Shown piece after piece: positions 54,089 through 61,422 of a stretch of DNA of 64,000 nucleotides. The stretch is from Leptospira bourretii (GTDB lineage Bacteria > Spirochaetota > Leptospiria > Leptospirales > Leptospiraceae): positions 124,001 to 188,000 of the forward strand of contig NZ_RQFW01000012.1 of NCBI RefSeq assembly GCF_004770145.1, written 5' to 3'. The notes below the pieces were generated by a model. The model had not been told where the DNA came from. It ran no database searches and saw nothing but the letters and a program-made list of their open reading frames with translations. Positions within the stretch are counted from its first letter, which is position 1. Each line of letters starts with the position of its first letter. Made by a program: the position numbers and the translations under genes.

Positions 54089-56262
54089 TGTATTTTTTTT
54101 ATCCGTTTCTATTGCCAATCCTTTGCTTATTTTTATTATTCATTGGCGAGGTCCATTCTCAAACACGTCCACGCGAAAACGGAAAAAATTCAAAAACCGT
54201 AGAAAAAACACCTAACACACCAACGGTGCCTGTACCAACAGAAACAACTCCCACTGATCCAAACCAAACAACACAAAATCCTGCTCCCGTTCCAGAAGAG
54301 GGAAACAAAGAAGAAACTCCAACGGAAGAAGCTGACCGTTTCAAAGATTTGGACAATAAAAATGGGATTGTGGTTACAGGATCACGCGGAGAACGAAGAC
54401 TCAAAGATTCTGCTGTGGCTACAGAAGTTATTTCTAGAAAACGAATTGAACAAACTGGTGCGCGTAACCTAGGTGAGGTGCTAGATACTCAAACGGGAAT
54501 CAATGTAACGCCGTTTTTTGGTGGGTCACAGGTCCAAATGTTGGGCCTTGATTCCAAGTATGTATTGTTTCTTGTAGATGGACAACGGATTGCTGGCCGA
54601 TTGAACAATACAATTGACCTCACTCGATTCAAAGTTCAAAATATCGAACGAGTTGAAATTGTAAAAGGCAGTTCTTCTTCTTTGTATGGGGCCGATGCCA
54701 TTGGCGGTGTCATCAATATCATTACCAAACAAGCAGAAAAACCAGAACACTACCAATTCCGAACTACTTATGGAAACGGAAGACAAACTAACTTTGGAAC
54801 CCAAGGTGAAAAAAACTTAATCGCTGATGTCGGATTTAAAAATGAATTTGTGGCTTCCAATTTTTTTGGAGGATTCAACCAATCAGCTGCTTACGATTTA
54901 GATCCAAAAACCCCAGCCACAACTGGAAACGCATTTCAAGATAACAACGTCGGTGGGAATATGACCTTCAATCCCGATGGAAAATTCAAGGTCAAAACTG
55001 GAATCAATTATCTAAACCGTAATCAGGCCGGTGTCGACTCCAGAAGCAATGGTGGTGTTTTTGATAGAACCAATCTCACGAACGACTTTCTTGGTTTAGG
55101 TGCCCTTGAGTATGCTTATGGAAAACGAAATATGGTTTCCTTACGCGGAAATTTCTCTCGTTGGGAAAACCACTATAAATTAGACCAAAGAAATTCGAAC
55201 GAATTGGACGTAAAAGAACTCACAAATGAGTTCTCATCGCAAGGTGTCGCCCAAATTGATCATGAAATTAACAATGATCATATGATCACTGCTGGGGTTG
55301 AATCTTACTCAGAAGAATTACAATCGGACAGACTACAAAGAAGAAATGCCTTCCGAACTAGAAGAGCAGCCTTCATTCAAGATGAATGGGTAGTTTGGCG
55401 ACAAGGTTTTGTTTGGCGACTAGTTCCAGGGGTTCGCCATGATGTGGATTCCCAATTTGGTGGACAAACAACTCCGAAAATTGCAACCAAAGTAGATATT
55501 ACAAGCAATCTAGTGTTCCGAGCCAGTTACGGAAAAGGATTCCGGCCTCCTTCGTTCCGAGAACTTTATTTACGATTCGAAAATCCAGGTGTGGGTTATG
55601 TGGTTGATGGAAATGACAAACTAAGACCTGAAAGATCCACAACTGTAAATGCTGATATTGAATATACCCCCTTTAAATTTTGGACCTTGTCTCTCAGTGT
55701 ATTTCGCAATGACATTACCGATCTCATCCAATATAGTTTTGGAACGAGAACCAGTGAATTTGCCAACTTCCAACTAAAAAATATCCAACGTGCCTATACA
55801 CGAGGGGTGGAAGCTGGATCTCGGGTTCGATTTCTCAAATACTTTGCATTGGAGCTGGGTTACAACCAAACCGACACGAGGGACCTAACAACAGATAGAC
55901 CCCTAGAAGGAAGGGCTCTCCACCAAGGAACAATGAACTTTTTTGTAAATGCTCCTGGCGGTTGGGAATTTGCCCTCCGTGCCAAACGTCTAGACAAACG
56001 GCCGTTTTATAGTACAACCAATGAATTCACTGCCGGTTCTAGCACTGCCCTCATCGACCAACAAACCAAAAGCGTTGAAGAAAATAACAAAGTTGTCTAT
56101 GGGAAACCGTTTACGTTACTGAACGTACGGATGGAGAAAAAATTCTTCGATGGAAGGATGTCTTTATTTTTAGGAGTAGACAACGTCCTGGACCAATACG
56201 AGCTTACTTACAATCCTATTCGGCCCAGGTTTTACTATGGTGGACTCCAAGCCACTTTTTGA
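54088..56262 (+). CDS. TonB-dependent outer membrane receptor (heme/iron type)
   Basis: About 724 residues from the ATG at 54088, whose A is the last base of the HmuY stop codon. A signal peptide (residues 1-25, ending EVHSQ) is followed by an unusual proline/threonine-rich stretch of about 60 residues ([20 protein letters not shown] and on). The plug domain begins at [22 protein letters not shown] and contains VDGQRIAGR and [23 protein letters not shown]. The beta-barrel follows, with [18 protein letters not shown] and a C-terminal aromatic residue (F of TF). It moves heme or another iron compound across the outer membrane with energy from TonB. The heme assignment rests on the adjacent HmuY. 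Confidence 0.9.
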   Translation: MYFFYPFLLPILCLFLLFIGEVHSQTRPRENGKNSKTVEKTPNTPTVPVPTETTPTDPNQTTQNPAPVPEEGNKEETPTEEADRFKDLDNKNGIVVTGSRGERRLKDSAVATEVISRKRIEQTGARNLGEVLDTQTGINVTPFFGGSQVQMLGLDSKYVLFLVDGQRIAGRLNNTIDLTRFKVQNIERVEIVKGSSSSLYGADAIGGVINIITKQAEKPEHYQFRTTYGNGRQTNFGTQGEKNLIADVGFKNEFVASNFFGGFNQSAAYDLDPKTPATTGNAFQDNNVGGNMTFNPDGKFKVKTGINYLNRNQAGVDSRSNGGVFDRTNLTNDFLGLGALEYAYGKRNMVSLRGNFSRWENHYKLDQRNSNELDVKELTNEFSSQGVAQIDHEINNDHMITAGVESYSEELQSDRLQRRNAFRTRRAAFIQDEWVVWRQGFVWRLVPGVRHDVDSQFGGQTTPKIATKVDITSNLVFRASYGKGFRPPSFRELYLRFENPGVGYVVDGNDKLRPERSTTVNADIEYTPFKFWTLSLSVFRNDITDLIQYSFGTRTSEFANFQLKNIQRAYTRGVEAGSRVRFLKYFALELGYNQTDTRDLTTDRPLEGRALHQGTMNFFVNAPGGWEFALRAKRLDKRPFYSTTNEFTAGSSTALIDQQTKSVEENNKVVYGKPFTLLNVRMEKKFFDGRMSLFLGVDNVLDQYELTYNPIRPRFYYGGLQATF

Positions 56263-56881
56263 ACTCAATTCGTATAAAGCAGTTTTTATTGTTTTTGTTC
56301 TTTATTGGTTATCGGGGTATCCTTTGTACTCCGACGAATCAAAGTTAAATGCAAAACAATCTAAAATTTTAAAAGAATCTTATTCTTATTTAGAGTCTCT
56401 CGAACCTAAACGAATCAAAATCGATAAATCTACTTACAATCATTTTACACAATTCGAATCTATTTTTAAATTTGGATTCTCAGGAAAAAAACTTTCTCGT
56501 TGGATCCAATCAAGGATCAAAAAATATTCTTATGGATCCACAGGTGACTATGTTGCCATGTACCATGACGGTGATGTTTTGCTTGGCCGTAGTTTCTTTA
56601 ATTTAAATCGATTGGATCGAGTTCTTGTATTATTACATGAAGCAAGACATGCTGATGGAAAAAATTATAGTCATGTGGTTTGCCCAGAAAATTTCCAATT
56701 TTTGAACCCTCGTGATTGGAAGATTCATCCTGCGGGAAAAAAAGGCTGTGACTCTGTCTCTGATGGTGGTTACGGAATCACTGCTGCATTTTTATTTGAA
56801 TTAGGTGCATATGGTTATCTCAACCAAACAGAAGCTGCTCATCGTTACAATTCCGAAATATCTCGGGTGTTACGCGATTAG
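56237..56881 (+). CDS. Exported HExxH protein, possible metalloprotease, linked to heme operon
   Basis: 214 residues whose start overlaps the receptor gene by 26 bp. A hydrophobic segment (about 14-30, [19 protein letters not shown]) suggests a signal peptide. The motif LLHEARHAD (His134, Glu135, His138) matches the HExxH zinc site of metallopeptidases, with a possible third ligand among the downstream histidines (NYSHVV, IHPAG). [24 protein letters not shown] suggests a disulfide-containing region. No family is recognised. Its place at the end of the heme operon suggests processing of a surface protein or a heme protein, which is inference. Its stop overlaps the stop of the convergent DUF3015 gene. 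Confidence 0.65.
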   Translation: MVDSKPLFELNSYKAVFIVFVLYWLSGYPLYSDESKLNAKQSKILKESYSYLESLEPKRIKIDKSTYNHFTQFESIFKFGFSGKKLSRWIQSRIKKYSYGSTGDYVAMYHDGDVLLGRSFFNLNRLDRVLVLLHEARHADGKNYSHVVCPENFQFLNPRDWKIHPAGKKGCDSVSDGGYGITAAFLFELGAYGYLNQTEAAHRYNSEISRVLRD

Positions 56882-57411
56882 TACAAACAAGCTTGTTTTA
56901 ATCCAGAATCTTCTGCAATTTTTGCCTTTAATCTAGATAAAATAATTTTGGATCGAACACTCGATTCTGTGTCTTTTGAATGATCAAAAATAAAGGAATG
57001 TTTTTCTTTCATTAACTTCCCTAACTCATTGCTATGAGTCGGACAACCTAACAAAGAAGCGATGGCCTGAATCCTTTCCCCATTTCCACGAGTAGTTTCT
57101 AATTCCAAAGGACCTTCATTATAAGTAACAAAAACTTCTTGGGCACGGTCAGCCCTTACAATTCCATCAGTTGTACAATTGGATGTACCGGAAGTAATTC
57201 CAAATGTTTGCGACGAAAGACTCCCGTTCGTTGTAGCAGCAAGAACTTGCCCAATATCATTTTTCCAAACTGGGACCATGGACCCAAGCCCACAACCAGC
57301 CATCCCATACGGTTCTGAGAAAAGGCCTACAGGCGCTGAAATCAGCAAACCAAACAAACTAACAACTACAAGTTGGACTTTAAAAAAGGAATGGAAACTT
57401 CGGGTGAACAT
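56878..57411 (-). CDS. DUF3015 family secreted protein
   Basis: 177 residues from the ATG at 57411, which has a strong GGAGGG upstream; the frame is open 36 codons further. Signal peptide (about 1-30, FFKVQLVVVSLFGLLISAP). The mature start YGMAGCGLGSMVPVW and the ATTNGSLSSQTFGITSGTSNC block are the hallmarks of DUF3015. The family is secreted, mostly in Gram-negative bacteria, and has no assigned function. Confidence 0.88.
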   Translation of the reverse strand: MFTRSFHSFFKVQLVVVSLFGLLISAPVGLFSEPYGMAGCGLGSMVPVWKNDIGQVLAATTNGSLSSQTFGITSGTSNCTTDGIVRADRAQEVFVTYNEGPLELETTRGNGERIQAIASLLGCPTHSNELGKLMKEKHSFIFDHSKDTESSVRSKIILSRLKAKIAEDSGLKQACLY

Positions 57412-57425
57412 AGAACCCTCCGTAA

Positions 57426-57647
57426 TTAAATTGAAAATAAAGAATCTGAATTGCGATCTACTTGTGGCAACCGATGGCCCTGTGCTAAAATTTCTCCGGA
57501 CATCGAAAGAACGGCCCAAGATCTTTCCTCTTTCGATTTAGTCTGTAGAGATTGGATCATCGTATTTGTGAATGATTCCAATTTATGATGAAGAACGGTA
57601 TTTGGAAATGAAGATGGTTTCTTTTCTTGTGCTTCAGTCGATCTCAT
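57426..57647 (-). CDS. Small hypothetical protein upstream of the DUF3015 gene
   Basis: A 73-codon frame ending 14 bp before the DUF3015 start, with an ATG at 57647 and a GGGAAAA sequence about ten bases upstream. The sequence is hydrophilic (TKSKEERSWAVLSMSGEILAQG) with no membrane segment and no recognised family. Position and spacing suit a short operon partner, but a chance frame is possible. Confidence 0.35.
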   Translation of the reverse strand: MRSTEAQEKKPSSFPNTVLHHKLESFTNTMIQSLQTKSKEERSWAVLSMSGEILAQGHRLPQVDRNSDSLFSI

Positions 57648-57756
57648 GCAGTTTGTTTTCCCGGTTGTCTTTAGGATCGGCGAGGGGGCCGGAATGACTA
57701 AAGTTTAAAAACTCCAAAAAAGGAGTCAAGAAGAGACATAATTCCGAGGAGGAAAA

Positions 57757-57807
57757 ATGAAAACTCTAACTTCTCCTTTTCCCGAACCATCGGAATGCCA
57801 AACTTGA
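57757..57807 (+). CDS. Possible 16-residue leader peptide upstream of fnr
   Basis: GAGGAGG at 57746-57752 is followed four bases later by ATG 57757 and 16 codons, [16 protein letters not shown], to a TGA at 57807, 28 bp before the ferredoxin-NADP reductase start. The ribosome binding site is the strongest in the region and has no other open frame to serve. A hairpin (ACTCC / GGAGT, 57711-57726) lies upstream. Regulatory role is inference. Confidence 0.4.
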   Translation: MKTLTSPFPEPSECQT

Positions 57808-57835
57808 CCAAAAACCACCTGTTACGAGGACGACC

Positions 57836-58759
57836 TTGCTTACCCCTCAAATCAATCTTTTTAAAAAATCCAATCCCATCCTAGCCCAAGTCATTGCCAA
57901 CTCCCGTTTGACCCCCGAACCAGGAAAAGGAAAACGCCCGGCAAAGGAAGGAGATTCTGCCGTACACCGAATCACCATTGCCGTCGATCACAATACTTAT
58001 CCCTATATGATTGGGCAAAGTGCAGGGATCATTCCCCCAGGAGTGGATCCAGAAAAACAAGCGAAAGGCTCGGCTGATCCTTCGTATACGATCCGTTTGT
58101 ATTCCATCGCCTCACCATCGTTCAGTTTTGGACAAACAAAGGACAATATTGAATTCGTTGTAAAAAGGGACAATGTGTACGATGAAAATGGAAATCTCCT
58201 CCACAAAGGAGTCTGTTCCAATTATCTTTGTGATTTGAAACCAGGCGATACAGTAACAATGACTGGACCTGCCGGGAAAAAATTCTTACTTCCCCAAACT
58301 GACTTTTCTGGTGATATTTTCTTTTTTGCAACAGGGACAGGAATCAGTCCTTTTTTTGGAATGGTGGAAGAACTCCTCGTTCAGAAGTTAATTTCCTTCC
58401 AAGGAAATGTTTGGTTGGTTTACGGAGCACCTTATTCTGACGAAATTGTACTCCGCGATTATTTTGAAGATATGGCAAAAATCCATCCTAATTTTCATTT
58501 TATAACAGCGATTAGCCGGGAAGAAAAAAATTCTTTCGATGGTGGGAAAATGTACATCACTCACCGTGCAAAAGAAAATGCAGAAGCAATTAAAAATGCT
58601 GTCAATGGAAACGGTAAGTTTTATATTTGTGGCGGTCCGAAGGGAATGGAAAAAGGAGTGATACAAGAGATCATGTCAGCTTGCGCAACTGGTCTTTCGT
58701 ATGATGAATTTAAAAAAGACCTGGAAGAAAAAGAACAACTTTTTGTAGAGACGTACTAA
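57836..58759 (+). CDS. fnr: Ferredoxin-NADP+ reductase, plastidic type
   Basis: 307 residues from a TTG start with GAGG six bases upstream. FAD site: [10 protein letters not shown] (RxYS) and [14 protein letters not shown] site: [14 protein letters not shown] and [13 protein letters not shown]. The C-terminal residue is a tyrosine (VETY), as in plastid-type FNRs, where it stacks on the flavin. Leptospira is known to carry such a plant-like FNR. It transfers electrons between NADPH and ferredoxin. The gene is followed one base later by a PC4-type gene. Confidence 0.93.
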   Translation: MLTPQINLFKKSNPILAQVIANSRLTPEPGKGKRPAKEGDSAVHRITIAVDHNTYPYMIGQSAGIIPPGVDPEKQAKGSADPSYTIRLYSIASPSFSFGQTKDNIEFVVKRDNVYDENGNLLHKGVCSNYLCDLKPGDTVTMTGPAGKKFLLPQTDFSGDIFFFATGTGISPFFGMVEELLVQKLISFQGNVWLVYGAPYSDEIVLRDYFEDMAKIHPNFHFITAISREEKNSFDGGKMYITHRAKENAEAIKNAVNGNGKFYICGGPKGMEKGVIQEIMSACATGLSYDEFKKDLEEKEQLFVETY

Positions 58760-58760
58760 A

Positions 58761-58982
58761 ATGGCAAAAACAGGAATCATTCGAGACATTGACAAAGGAC
58801 GGGGAGAAGTCATCCGTGTAGAAATCTCCGAATACAAAGGCCAAACTTTTTTTAACATTCGAGTTTGGTATACCGATCCAAATGGAGAATTAAAACCCAC
58901 TCAAAAAGGTATCGCCATTGCTCCAGCACTTGTTGGTGATTTGAAAGAGGCAATCGAAGAAGCAGAACGTTGGTTGGCATAA
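58761..58982 (+). CDS. PC4/YdbC-type transcriptional coactivator family protein
   Basis: 73 residues, close in size and pattern to bacterial PC4/YdbC proteins: [23 protein letters not shown] then [29 protein letters not shown]. These small dimeric proteins bind single-stranded nucleic acid. It starts one base after the FNR stop codon, so the two are co-transcribed; why a DNA-binding protein is linked to FNR is unclear. Confidence 0.88.
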   Translation: MAKTGIIRDIDKGRGEVIRVEISEYKGQTFFNIRVWYTDPNGELKPTQKGIAIAPALVGDLKEAIEEAERWLA

Positions 58983-58983
58983 A

Positions 58984-60633
58984 CTAACTAGGTTTTTTAT
59001 CTCCTTCATTTGCATAAATGATCCTCTGTAAAATTTCTTTGGCAGAGGAAAGACTTTCTGCGACACGAATGTGGTTGTACAACCGAGTGATTTCGAAAAT
59101 TTTTTTCACAGAATCATGGATGTTGGCAACCACGAGTTCACCACCTCGCCTTCTGAGCCAACCCACAATCTGAATCACCATTCCAATGGCTGATGAGTCA
59201 ATATGAGAAGTATTGGCAAAATCAAAAACTACATAGCGAAATCCTTCTGACATTTTTTGCTCTAAAAGAAGTTTGATTTCAGGGCATTTGTACAAATCAA
59301 TATCACCCGTTGTATGATATTCAAAAATTTCATCATGTAGGATGACATCCTTTAGATCCAATTTTTCTGGTCCCTTCATCATAATCTGTGAATTCATAAA
59401 TAAATGTTTGTTTAAATCATCTGACTTGGTAGTGATTTTTGTTTCCAAAATTTGAAGACGGCCAAGGACTGAACCAAGTGCATTTGGTGCAAAGTGTAAG
59501 TTATTTTTAATATCTTGAATGAGGCCAAATAACAAAGCTTTGGCGTCTTCTACATGACCTCGTTTGATAAAATCGGTAATTTCTTTGATCCCTGTCGTTG
59601 CATTGGCAATCAATATCTCAACCAAAACATCTGGATCTTGTTTTCCTTTGTGATTTCCTTTGGGAAACTGAAAGTTTTCTTTTACAGATTCTAAAGCATT
59701 TTGTTGTAATAAATTATAATAAGATACGTTTACTTCACAAAAAGGAGATTCAGTTTGGTTCACCCGATCATCAATTTCCAACCGTAACACTAAGTTGCGG
59801 ATGTCATCGGCTCTCAGATCACCTAACTGGAGATTGATTTTTTGTCTCGATATAGTTTTGGAATCACCGAGAAACTCATCAAATTCTTCCAATATCTGAT
59901 GAGATGTTTCTGACAAAACTTGTTTCAATCGAACTCCAGGAGCCAGTTGTAATTCGACATCAATGGCTTGTGCATACAAAGCCCCAATATCGCCAAATTC
60001 ATCAAAGAAAATATCAGAAGCCTTTTCTGGGTTATCGATATAATGAAAATTTCCCCCACCAGCTTTCGCAATTTCAACTAAAATCTCTTCATTAAAATCG
60101 TTTCCAACGCCAATGGTTGTAGTTGAGATTCCCATCGCCAAATGATCTTCTGCAATTTTTACCAATGCTTCTTTTTCTTTGATTCCAGAAGTGGGATTGC
60201 CATCGGTGAGTAATAACACTCGTTTGTAAGCATTGGGAATTTTTGACTGGGTCAGGCTTTTTAATGCAGACAACCATCCACCACTCAAGTTTGTAGAAGT
60301 GGCTACTTGGATGTTTCTAATTTTATCCGTAACAGAAACTTTTTCTGTTAGCTGGGTGACTGGTTGGATGATTTGTACATCTGCTGAATAGGCAATGATA
60401 GCAACGGCATCATGCCTTGTGAGCCAATTGACAAGAGCGCAAGAAGCATCAATGACTGCTTCCATTTTTTCTCCTTTCATGGACCAACTTTTATCAATCG
60501 TAAGACCAATGACCAAAGGTTTACGTTCCTCAATCTTTGGGTTTGCCGGAGTTCGAAACCGTAACAAAAGATGGGTTTCCTGAATCTCTTTTTCTTGGAT
60601 GATTGGGTATTCCAATTTAGCATCTACGAACAT
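58984..60633 (-). CDS. VWA domain and STAS domain fusion protein
   Basis: 549 residues from the ATG at 60633. Residues 40-215 are a von Willebrand factor A domain with an intact metal-ion site (Asp47, Ser49, Ser51 in IDKSWSMKGE; TDGNPTSG near 145). A central region (about 225-420) has no recognised domain. The C-terminal 100 residues (about 440-540) are a STAS domain (YVVFDFANTSHIDSSAIGMVIQIVGWLRRRGGELVVANI) with the serine pair where anti-sigma-factor antagonists are phosphorylated. VWA and STAS in one chain is uncommon; it suggests a scaffold in a partner-switching cascade. No signal peptide or RsbW-like kinase gene is nearby. Confidence 0.88.
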   Translation of the reverse strand: MFVDAKLEYPIIQEKEIQETHLLLRFRTPANPKIEERKPLVIGLTIDKSWSMKGEKMEAVIDASCALVNWLTRHDAVAIIAYSADVQIIQPVTQLTEKVSVTDKIRNIQVATSTNLSGGWLSALKSLTQSKIPNAYKRVLLLTDGNPTSGIKEKEALVKIAEDHLAMGISTTTIGVGNDFNEEILVEIAKAGGGNFHYIDNPEKASDIFFDEFGDIGALYAQAIDVELQLAPGVRLKQVLSETSHQILEEFDEFLGDSKTISRQKINLQLGDLRADDIRNLVLRLEIDDRVNQTESPFCEVNVSYYNLLQQNALESVKENFQFPKGNHKGKQDPDVLVEILIANATTGIKEITDFIKRGHVEDAKALLFGLIQDIKNNLHFAPNALGSVLGRLQILETKITTKSDDLNKHLFMNSQIMMKGPEKLDLKDVILHDEIFEYHTTGDIDLYKCPEIKLLLEQKMSEGFRYVVFDFANTSHIDSSAIGMVIQIVGWLRRRGGELVVANIHDSVKKIFEITRLYNHIRVAESLSSAKEILQRIIYANEGDKKPS

Positions 60634-60711
60634 GACCATCAAAAGCAAATTCTGAATAAATGTTTTCGCAAGAACAATTTAAAGGATTCTGACATAGAAG
60701 GAAACATCACA

Positions 60712-61422
60712 ATGTTTGGAAAAATTCATGAAGTCTATTCTTCCATTTCTGGCGAAGGAATTTCACAAGGAATCCCTACAGTTTTTATTCGTTTTGCTGG
60801 ATGTTCCTTACGTTGTGGCAAAACAGATTCAAGAGCATTATGGTGTGACACAGCTTATGCCCTAGGACCAAACCAAGGTACAGAAAAAAGTTTAGATTCC
60901 CTTTGGTCAGAGTTAGAAAGTTTAGATCCCAATCATGGATACCAAGTTTTACTTACTGGTGGCGAACCTTTAGAAGGAAAAAATAGAGATCTATCCCTCT
61001 CAATCGCAGAGAAAATTTACCAACATAGAACCAGTATTGGTTTGCCCTACCCTGCTTCCCGAGTGGAAACCAATGGAAGCGAACGAATCACCGAAGATGC
61101 TTTTTTTATTTTCACTATGGACTACAAACTGCCTGGATCGGGGATGGAAGACAGGATGGATGAGGAAAATTTCCAGATTCTAGAAAAGAGACATAATTCA
61201 CTTGACGAAATCAAGTTCGTTGTGCGAGATAGAATCGACTTTGAAAGAAGTATCGAAGTCATTCGCGAAAAAAAAATACACACAAATATATTGTATTCGC
61301 CCGTCCACGGTGAAGTGGATGCCAAAGAACTGGTCGAATGGATCAAAGTAGACAACCCACCTAAGTGTCGTTTGTCGCTTCAAATTCACAAAGTGCTTTG
61401 GGGAAATCAGAAAGGAGTTTGA
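60712..61422 (+). CDS. queE: 7-carboxy-7-deazaguanine synthase (QueE-like radical SAM)
   Basis: 236 residues from the ATG at 60712, which has AAGGA nine bases upstream; the frame is open 47 codons further but overlaps the divergent gene. [20 protein letters not shown] is the typical QueE opening. The radical SAM cysteines are Cys31, Cys35 and Cys45 (CSLRC then ALWCDTAYA), so the spacing is C-x3-C-x9-C instead of C-x3-C-x2-C. The glycine-rich LLTGGEPL and a later ETNGSE fit the family. It converts 6-carboxy-tetrahydropterin to 7-carboxy-7-deazaguanine, on the way to queuosine. Its stop overlaps the next gene's start (TGATG). Confidence 0.85.
   Translation: MFGKIHEVYSSISGEGISQGIPTVFIRFAGCSLRCGKTDSRALWCDTAYALGPNQGTEKSLDSLWSELESLDPNHGYQVLLTGGEPLEGKNRDLSLSIAEKIYQHRTSIGLPYPASRVETNGSERITEDAFFIFTMDYKLPGSGMEDRMDEENFQILEKRHNSLDEIKFVVRDRIDFERSIEVIREKKIHTNILYSPVHGEVDAKELVEWIKVDNPPKCRLSLQIHKVLWGNQKGV

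Noticed and set aside
56237..56262. Frameshift between the TonB receptor and the HExxH gene
   Set aside because: The receptor ends in the usual aromatic residue and the next gene has its own ATG and signal-like segment, so the overlap is natural.
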